A stretch of 14,062 bases of DNA, from contig JAKLJF010000060.1 of the NCBI GenBank assembly GCA_023151335.1, positions 1 to 14,062 on the forward strand, in the 5' to 3' direction. The notes beneath the pieces are model-generated. The model had not been told where the DNA came from, did no database searches, and was given only the letters and a program-made list of their open reading frames with translations. The translations under genes and the position numbers were made by a program. Below are positions 1 through 6,100 of this stretch, one piece after another. This DNA comes from Thermoanaerobaculia bacterium. GTDB taxonomy: Bacteria > Bacteroidota > Bacteroidia > Chitinophagales > Saprospiraceae. Positions within the stretch are counted from its first letter, which is position 1; every line of letters starts with the position of its first letter.

Positions 1-75
1 ACCACCGGCCTGTTGTACTACAAGGTGGAAACGCCGACCGACAGCGCCGTGAAGAAGATGATACGCAATCAGTAA
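1..75 (+). CDS. C-terminal end of a T9SS type A sorting-domain protein (partial)
   Basis: Only the last 24 codons are in the window; the gene starts to the left. The tail reads TTGLLYYKVETPTD then SAVKKMIRNQ and stops with TAA at 73-75. The pattern G-x-Y-x-Y-K-V-E-T followed by a short polar turn and a basic K-K-M-x-x-x end is the last two beta strands of the Por-secretion (type A) C-terminal domain. That domain sends Bacteroidota proteins through the type IX secretion system and is cleaved at the cell surface. The cargo itself cannot be named. A perfect intrinsic terminator follows 31 bases after the stop, so this is the end of its transcription unit. The assignment rests on a short stretch and could be wrong. 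Confidence 0.6.
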   Translation, partial: TTGLLYYKVETPTDSAVKKMIRNQ

Positions 76-106
76 ATCGAATAATTTTCATGAGAGAATT
101 TTGGAG

Positions 107-137
107 GCGCCCAGTAAAGTCTGGGCGCTTTTTTTTT
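107..137 (+). terminator. Intrinsic terminator of the upstream T9SS cargo gene
   Basis: GCGCCCAG (107-114) pairs perfectly with CTGGGCGC (121-128) around the 6-base loop TAAAGT. Nine T residues follow directly (129-137). This is a textbook Rho-independent terminator for the gene ending at 75. Because it sits between 90 and 225, it also shows that an ATG at 90 cannot be the normal start of the following gene. Confidence 0.9.
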
Positions 138-165
138 GCAAAAAAATCAGTTGTTCGTATCTTTG
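135..165 (+). promoter_or_regulatory. Bacteroidota-type promoter (TTTG / TATCTTTG)
   Basis: TTTG at 135-138 is followed 19 bases later by TATCTTTG at 158-165. This matches the Bacteroidota primary sigma consensus (-33 TTTG, -7 TAnnTTTG) in sequence and spacing. The predicted transcription start is near 172. The -33 box uses the last three T residues of the preceding terminator tract. It should drive the HYC_CC_PP gene and possibly the TonB-dependent receptor behind it. Confidence 0.7.
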
Positions 166-224
166 CCTATCAAATCAGACATTTGCCAGGCAAGGTTTTT
201 GCTAATATATTTGAAAATAACGCT

Positions 225-695
225 TTGCCCACCCGTTTTAAAATATCGATCCTCTGGCTTTGGGTGGTATCGCTGCTGAGCGCTACCGTTGGGATCAGTG
301 TGCACCAGATTTACTGCTATTGCGTCGGCAAAACCACCTTCTCCATTTTCGATGAGGCAAAAGATGCCTGTGCCATGCAGGTTGCCCTGCCCATGGAGGA
401 AGCCTGTTGCAGCAGCGATGCGCCTTCCTGCTGTTCGATGGATGCCGGGGCGGATCACCATGACTGCACCAAAAAAACGGTAAAAGTCTTCCAGCTGAAG
501 ACTGAATATTTGGTGGTTCAACCCCTGGACAAGATATTTGAATTCCCCGTATGGGCCGACGAATTCCCGGAATTCCTGAAGTTATACCGCCCCGTTATTT
601 GCGAAGCGGCCGTTCTCAATAAAGCGCCGCCCGAACCGCCGCCCCCGATTTCCGGCCGCAGCATTTGCCTGCGTCACGAGATTTTTCTTTGTTAG
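225..695 (+). CDS. HYC_CC_PP family exported cysteine-rich protein
   Basis: The reading frame is open from 90, but its first part lies in a terminator and promoter, so I choose the TTG at 225 (156 residues). That start places a hydrophobic signal segment (ISILWLWVVSLLSATVGISV) at about residues 7-26. Motifs in order are H27-Q-I-Y-C31-Y-C33, two vicinal cysteine pairs C61-C62 and C69-C70, then H78-H79-D-C81, and a proline-rich tail (PPEPPPP) ending in SGRSICLRHEIFLC. This is the layout of the small Bacteroidota HYC_CC_PP proteins, which have no established function and are often found beside TonB-dependent receptors. Predicted location is the periplasm or cell envelope. The receptor gene starts 114 bases downstream on the same strand and also carries a Cys-Cys pair, so a shared metal or thiol role is plausible but inferred. 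The start codon is uncertain (TTG at 183 is an alternative); the family call is fairly secure. Confidence 0.75.
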   Translation: MPTRFKISILWLWVVSLLSATVGISVHQIYCYCVGKTTFSIFDEAKDACAMQVALPMEEACCSSDAPSCCSMDAGADHHDCTKKTVKVFQLKTEYLVVQPLDKIFEFPVWADEFPEFLKLYRPVICEAAVLNKAPPEPPPPISGRSICLRHEIFLC

Positions 696-717
696 TTTCC
701 TGATTTTCAACGACTCA

Positions 718-747
718 CTCCGGGAGCATGCTCTCCGCGGAGCTTTT
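718..747 (+). terminator. Terminator-like hairpin between the HYC gene and the receptor gene
   Basis: CTCCG (718-722) pairs with CGGAG (738-742). Next to it GGAG (723-726) pairs with CTCC (733-736), leaving one bulged G at 737. This gives a 9-bp stem with a short loop, followed by CTTTT (743-747). The T-run is short, so it may be a weak terminator or attenuator that sets a ratio between the two genes, or an mRNA-stabilising hairpin. I see no good TAnnTTTG promoter between it and the receptor, which argues for some read-through. Confidence 0.4.
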
Positions 748-776
748 GCATTTATTGAAAATTTTATGGAACAAGT

Positions 777-794
777 GTGGTAAACGGTTACCAC
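777..794. promoter_or_regulatory. 18-base near-perfect palindrome just upstream of the receptor start
   Basis: GTGGTAAACGGTTACCAC is an inverted repeat: the 7-base arms GTGGTAA and TTACCAC are perfect, and only one of the nine symmetric pairs mismatches. It ends 15 bases before the ATG at 810. It could be an operator for a dimeric regulator or a small hairpin in the 5' leader that influences translation. No regulator gene lies in the window. Confidence 0.35.
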
Positions 795-809
795 CACAAA
801 GAAAAAGCA

Positions 810-3077
810 ATGAGATATCTCTGTTATTCCATCATATTCCTGCTGGCCCCTGCCTGGATTCGGGCCCAGCAAACCGACCCCGTAAAAACCATCTACGGCA
901 TTGTCACCAACGATAAGGAAGAACTGCTCATCGGCGCCACGGTACAGTGGGCCGACACCAAACAGGGCGCCATCACCGATACTTTGGGGCGTTTCTGGCT
1001 ACCCAAACGCGACAAGGAAGCCGTACTGATGATCCGCTACGTCGGGTACGATCCGGCCCAGGTCAGCGTGTTGCCCGGCGAAGACAGTTTGTGGGTTGAA
1101 GTCAAAGGCGTGGTGAAATTAAAAGAAGTGACCGTGGCTGCTCACGGTTTCGACAACAAGGTTTCCACCCTCGAAACCCGGAATATTGAAAGTATCCAGC
1201 GCAACGAACTGCGCAAAGCGCCCTGTTGCAATTTGTCGGAAAGTTTTGAAACCAACGGCGCCGCCGACGTCAGCTACGCCAACGCGCTCACCGGTGTCAA
1301 GGAAATCCAGATGCTCGGCCTGCGCGGCATTTACAGCCAGTTCATGGTCGAAAACCGGCCGACGATGGGCGGTATCGCCACGCCTTTTGCCTTCGAATAC
1401 ATCCCCGGCACCTGGCTCGACGGCATCCAGCTGGCCAAAGGCGCCAGCACGGTGAAAAACGGCTTTGCCGGCATTTCCGGACAGATCAACGCCGAAATCG
1501 TCAAACCGCATAGCGATAAACCACTCTTTGTCAACGCTTTTTCCTCCACGGAAGGCCGTGGCGAATTGAACGTGCATTTGAACAAAAAAGGCAAAGGCTA
1601 CGTGTCGAACGGCCTGCTGCTGCACGGCAGTTTTGTGGACAACGAGTGGGATATGAACAACGACAATTTCTTCGATTCGCCCAACCGCCACCAGTTGAAC
1701 GGCCTGTACCGCGTTTTCTACGAAGCTCCGAAAATGTGCGCCCAATTCAACGTGCAGGCTCTGACCGACCGCCGGCAAAGCGGTCAGATGCGTCCCATCG
1801 AAGGGATGCCGGGCCTTTTTGCCGTGGATCAGAAAAACGACCGGGTCGAAGTGTGGGGCAAAATGGGCTATGAGGGTCTCCGCGGCAAACCCTACAATCA
1901 GCTCGGTAACATGTTGTCGGCCTCCTGGCACCGCACGGAGGCCGTCTACGGCCGGAACAACTATGATGCTGTACAGCGTTCGTTGTACTGGCAAACGCTG
2001 GTGCAAACGATCATCAGCACCACCGACCATAAATTCGTGGTAGCGCCATCGCTGCAATACGACGACATCGACGAAAACGTGATACAACACGATGCCGGCA
2101 ACGAAGTGCGGTTTAATCACGACCTGAGCCGCACCGAGATCGTACCGGGCACGATGCTGGAATACACCTACAGCCGGCCCAACCTTGACATGGAAATCCC
2201 CGACCTGGTACTGGTGCTGGGCGCCCGGGCCGACTGGAACAGCCGCTTCGGCTGGCTTTTTACGCCGCGTATGAGTTTTAAATACAATTTCACGACGGAA
2301 AGCGTGGTACGCCTGTCCGCCGGCCGTGGCTACCGTTCGGCCAACCTGATCGCGGAAAATATCAGCGTGCTGGCCAGCAACGACACCCTGCATTTCGGCA
2401 ACGAGCTCGGTCTGGAACAGGCCTGGAACTACGGCGTGAACTATACCCAAAACTTCAAGATCGCCCGCCGCGATGGCAGCATCAGTCTTGATCTGTATCG
2501 CACTGACTTCGACCGGCAGGTACTGGTGGATGTAGACCAGTCGCCCACCAACGTGTATTTCTACAACGTGGACGGCAAATCTTTTTCCAACAGCTTTTTG
2601 GTCACGCTGCAATACAACCCGCTGCCCGGCCTCGACGTAAAACTGGCCTACAAGTGGAACGACGTGCGCGCCACTTTCGCCGACGGGCAATTGAAGACCC
2701 TCCCGCTGGTGGCCAAACACCGCGGCCTCGTCACGCTGGATTACACCACGCCCAACAAGAAATGGATGTTCAATACCAATATCCAGATCGTTGGGCCGCA
2801 GCGTCTTCCCGACAACTCGAAGGTGCCGCACGATTATACCCACGGCTTCCCGGCCGTCAGCCCAACCTTTGCGATCTGGAACGCACAGATCACCCGCAGC
2901 TGGAAAAAGTTTGAAATTTACGTCGGTGGCGAGAACCTGAACGGCTACCAGCAACACGAGGCTATCATGGCCGCGAAAGAGCCCTGGAGCCCGTACTTCA
3001 ACGGCGCGCAAATCTGGGCGCCGATGATGCGGGGTGTGGGGTATGTAGGGGTAAGGGTGTCGCCGTCGGGGTTGTAG
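810..3077 (+). CDS. TonB-dependent outer-membrane receptor with Cys-Cys plug
   Basis: A 22-stranded-barrel type outer-membrane receptor of 755 residues for TonB/ExbBD-powered uptake. The ATG at 810 is preferred over the GTG at 777 because it begins a clean signal peptide (MRYLCYSIIFLLAPAWIRA, cleavage near residue 19) and follows an A-rich leader. About residues 25-103 form a carboxypeptidase-regulatory-like beta domain (IYGIVTNDKEELLIGATV, then GRFWLP, then IRYVGYDP). LKEVTV at 104-109 is a TonB-box-like stretch. The plug spans about 115-230 and holds K-A-P-C139-C140-N-L-S-E-S-F, then LGLRGIYSQF and GISGQINAEIVKP. The barrel fills the remainder. The only other cysteine in the mature protein is C310. 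No SusD partner follows, so this is not a SusC glycan system. The plug signature resembles receptors I associate with HYC_CC_PP or heavy-metal-binding neighbours. The substrate is unproven; copper or another thiophilic ligand is my inference. The last 14 codons change codon style (see findings). Confidence 0.9.
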   Translation: MRYLCYSIIFLLAPAWIRAQQTDPVKTIYGIVTNDKEELLIGATVQWADTKQGAITDTLGRFWLPKRDKEAVLMIRYVGYDPAQVSVLPGEDSLWVEVKGVVKLKEVTVAAHGFDNKVSTLETRNIESIQRNELRKAPCCNLSESFETNGAADVSYANALTGVKEIQMLGLRGIYSQFMVENRPTMGGIATPFAFEYIPGTWLDGIQLAKGASTVKNGFAGISGQINAEIVKPHSDKPLFVNAFSSTEGRGELNVHLNKKGKGYVSNGLLLHGSFVDNEWDMNNDNFFDSPNRHQLNGLYRVFYEAPKMCAQFNVQALTDRRQSGQMRPIEGMPGLFAVDQKNDRVEVWGKMGYEGLRGKPYNQLGNMLSASWHRTEAVYGRNNYDAVQRSLYWQTLVQTIISTTDHKFVVAPSLQYDDIDENVIQHDAGNEVRFNHDLSRTEIVPGTMLEYTYSRPNLDMEIPDLVLVLGARADWNSRFGWLFTPRMSFKYNFTTESVVRLSAGRGYRSANLIAENISVLASNDTLHFGNELGLEQAWNYGVNYTQNFKIARRDGSISLDLYRTDFDRQVLVDVDQSPTNVYFYNVDGKSFSNSFLVTLQYNPLPGLDVKLAYKWNDVRATFADGQLKTLPLVAKHRGLVTLDYTTPNKKWMFNTNIQIVGPQRLPDNSKVPHDYTHGFPAVSPTFAIWNAQITRSWKKFEIYVGGENLNGYQQHEAIMAAKEPWSPYFNGAQIWAPMMRGVGYVGVRVSPSGL
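3031..3057 (+). other. Potential G-quadruplex at the end of the receptor gene
   Basis: Four G-tracts lie on the coding strand: GGGG (3031-3034), GGGG (3038-3041), GGGG (3048-3051) and GGG (3055-3057). Loops are 3, 6 and 3 bases. This satisfies the usual G3+N1-7 rule and lies inside the last 16 codons of the receptor gene. It could pause polymerase, stabilise the mRNA 3' end, or be a by-product of the local codon choice. Confidence 0.45.
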
Positions 3078-3130
3078 ACGTGCTACCTCAACAGCGTCAC
3101 ATCCCCCACCAACCTCCCCGCCACGCCCCC
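3031..3130. terminator. Possible two-way Rho-type termination zone at the tail-to-tail junction
   Basis: The two stop codons are 5 bases apart and I see no hairpin with a T-run, so any termination must happen inside the opposing coding sequence. Past the receptor stop the + strand is C-rich and G-poor (3103-3130 holds runs of five, four and five C). Past the stop of the giant gene, the - strand is also C-rich and G-poor (antisense of 3031-3072). C-over-G bubbles of this kind are typical Rho loading sites. The functional assignment is an inference. Confidence 0.3.
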
Positions 3131-6100
3131 GCAATCCGCCTCCAAAATCCATACGTACACATCTGTCGGCGCCGGCTTGCCATCCACTGTGCCGTCCCAT
3201 CCGGCTTTCGGGCCGGCGCCGAGATAGATACGTTGTCCCCAGCGGTTGTAAATCTGCAGGCTTAATATCTGTTCGAATCCTTCGTACGGCACCACTTTAA
3301 ACACGTCGTTGTTGCCGTCGCCGTCGGGGGTGAAAGCATTGGGAATCAGGAGCCGTTGCGGATCGCAGGGCGGGAACAACAGCACGCGGTATCCGACGGT
3401 GGCCGTGCAACCGTTATCGTCGGTGACGGTGAGCCGGTAAGTGCTGCTGCTGTCGGGGTGAACAATAGGATCGGGACAATCCGAGCAGCTCAGTCCGCCG
3501 GCCGGCGACCACTCGTATAGTGCGAAGCCTTCTTTGGCTTTCAATTGGATTTCCTGTCCGGTTTCCAGGATCACCGTGTCGGGCAGGGGCAGTTGCGGGG
3601 CAGGCACGGCTTTTACAAAAACGCAGTGCGTGCTGTCGCAGCCGGAAGGGCTTACAAAATCGCGGCAAAGATTACCGGGTTTAGTGAACAGCGAGTCGAA
3701 CACCAGCGTGGTATCGCCGGGGCAAAGGGGCCGGTTTTCGGTGCTGAGCGAGGGCGTTACGTGCAGGCGGATGTACAATACGCTGTCGCAACCATTGGAT
3801 TTTAGCAGGGTTTGCGTGTATAATCCCGGCGCTTCTGTCAGCGCGCCGAAAATTTGTACCGGTTTGCCGGCGCAAATGTTCAATATGCCGAGATCGATGC
3901 TGTCGCTTTCCAGTACGGTGACCAATGCCGTACCCACACCCGTGCATCCGCCGGTAAATGTGACGGTTACGCTGTAGGTGGCAGTCGCCCGCGGTTGTAC
4001 AAACTGAACGCTTGTCGTCGGGTCGGCAATACCCGGTCCCGACCATTGGTACGTACCGCCGGGTGTGGCTTCCAGGCGCGCGGTTTCGCCCCGGCACAGG
4101 GTTTGGCCGGGCGTTTCCAGGCCGATTTGTCCGCCCAGGCGTATGTTGAACCGGTGTTCAATAATGCAGCTGCCTGTATTTTCCTCCAGTATCAACGTCG
4201 TGACTGTGCCGGGCAGCATGCCGGCGCCGGGTGTGAACACGGCCTGCGCACAGTTCAGGCAGTTCAAACCACCGGGGGTAAGCCAGGCGTAGGTGTGGCC
4301 GGCTGTGCTGTCGACGCCTGTTTTGACCGGTAATATTTCGCATATGCCGATGGCCGTGGTGGTAAATGCGTTGCCACCCAGGGGAATCGTCTGGTCGGAG
4401 CAGGCGCAGTTTTGTGCGGCGGGCACGAAGGCCAGCAGCCGGCAAAGATCGGCCGAGGTAATATTCAACTGACCGAACAACCCGGCGCTGCTGCCCGGGG
4501 CCAGTATTTGGTTGGTTTGTATCGTGGTCAGCAACAGGTCGCCGGCGTCTGCCCGGCCGTTCTGGTTTTGATCGAGGTAAAATTCCACCACCGGGTTTAT
4601 GACCGTTCCGGCGCCGGCATTTTCCAGCAATGCGTTGAATTTCAATTGGTTATTTTGCCAAGCCGGTTCAAAGTTTTTAAGGATTAATTCGGGGTTTTGT
4701 AAGTTTAGCGGTAAAATGGTTTCGCCGGTGGCCACGAACACGTCGCAGTTTTTTCCGGTGGAAGGGCAAAACGCCTGGGCCTGCTCGCGGGTTTGCAACA
4801 CGATTGCCTGGTCGGCGCAACCGGCCGCGCTGTCGTAACGGATGCTGAAGCGGAAACGCAGCGTGGCGCCGGGGCCCAGGTCCTGGGGCATGGCCCAGCG
4901 CAAGGTTTTCCCGCCCATGTCAGGCGGATCGACCGGAGCGTTGGAAACGGGCTGGTAGGATCCCGTCACAAAAGAAATACCCGGTGGTAACAGGATATAA
5001 ATGCTGTCGCCCGGCGAAGGCGCGGCGTTGCCGGAGAGTGTGACGCTCAGGCTAGTGGCGCCACCGCAGGCTACGGTGCCGGGCGGATTGGAAAAATCCA
5101 GTTGCGCGCTGACGCTATAGCTCGGTTCCAGGTCGCCGATCAGCACCGGATCGCCGGGTTTGCGCAGCGTATTGGAGGCAATGCCGCAAGGCAGCCGGCC
5201 TTCGGCCTGATAAATGATCTGTGCGTTGGACACGGCGCCGCATACAGCCTCTACCCGGAACCGGATGCGGAAAGCGTTAAAAGGTTCCTTGTCGAAGCCT
5301 GCCAGCCCCACCTGCGCCAACACCTGCGAGGCGGCCTGCGGATCCCATTGGTACACATTGCCCGGCAGGAGCAGCGGATCGGGCAAAGGCAGGAACAGCG
5401 CCCCGTCGGGATAGGCCAGGCGGCTGGAGCCGGCCACTATGCGCAAACCGGGCGGCAGTTTGACGGAAGGCGTCATGCCATAGGCGTATCCTGTATTGGC
5501 ATTATACACCAGAAATTCGAACCAATCCGATGGCGCGCACATCGGTACCGGCGACGGTTCGTTTTCTACCACCAGTTCCAGTTCCGGGCGCTGGGGCCGC
5601 AATTCGATCAGGGTATCATAAATGCCGCACATATCGCCGGCGGGGTTGGTCACCGGCGAACAGTCCCAGCCATAGTATATTTTCAATTTTTCAGATCCGC
5701 AGGAGCGGTTCCGGGCGATCAGTTGCAGGTATTCCTTGCCCGCGTCGCCGGAGGGCCAGACACCGGTTTGCCACAGGCCGCCCAAGCGGGGTACCGTTTG
5801 GCCGGAAGGCATGTATAGCAATTGCGGGTTTTCCAACGCGCCCTTGTCGTCGATGGACAGCCAGGTGTTTTGGGCGGGATAGTTGCCGTAATTGGACAAC
5901 GACAGGTTGAGTACCACGAGATTCAGTTGCAGATCGACCGCGAGCGCCGGCGGTTCGAGTCGCAATCGCGGACTGCCGTTCTGGTATCCGTTGAAGTTGG
6001 GGAAGGAATAATTCGACACCGGCGGCCAGTGAAAACACGCATTGGGATATTGCACTACCAGGTTGGTGGTAGCGGAAGCATTGTTGGCATAATTGCAAAA

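Noticed and set aside
90..224. ATG at 90 as the start of the HYC_CC_PP gene, which would add 45 residues
   Set aside because: This stretch contains a perfect intrinsic terminator (107-137) and the promoter boxes (135-165). The predicted transcript begins after it, and the signal peptide fits a start at 225.
810..3077. SusC-type glycan importer
   Set aside because: No SusD gene follows, the length (755 residues) is below the usual SusC size, and the plug signature with Cys-Cys fits a different receptor group.
1119..3200. 693-codon open frame on the - strand, antisense to the receptor
   Set aside because: It is the shadow of a GC-rich gene with strong third-position bias. Its translation shows no domain, signal peptide or plausible composition, while the + strand frame is a clear TonB-dependent receptor.
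5102..5818. Long + strand frames opposite the giant protein (also 5822-6466, 6488-7162 and 8157-8798)
   Set aside because: Compositions are arginine-, glycine- and glutamine-rich with no motif, and all lie antisense to the intact 1975-residue frame that has a signal peptide and a T9SS C-terminal domain.
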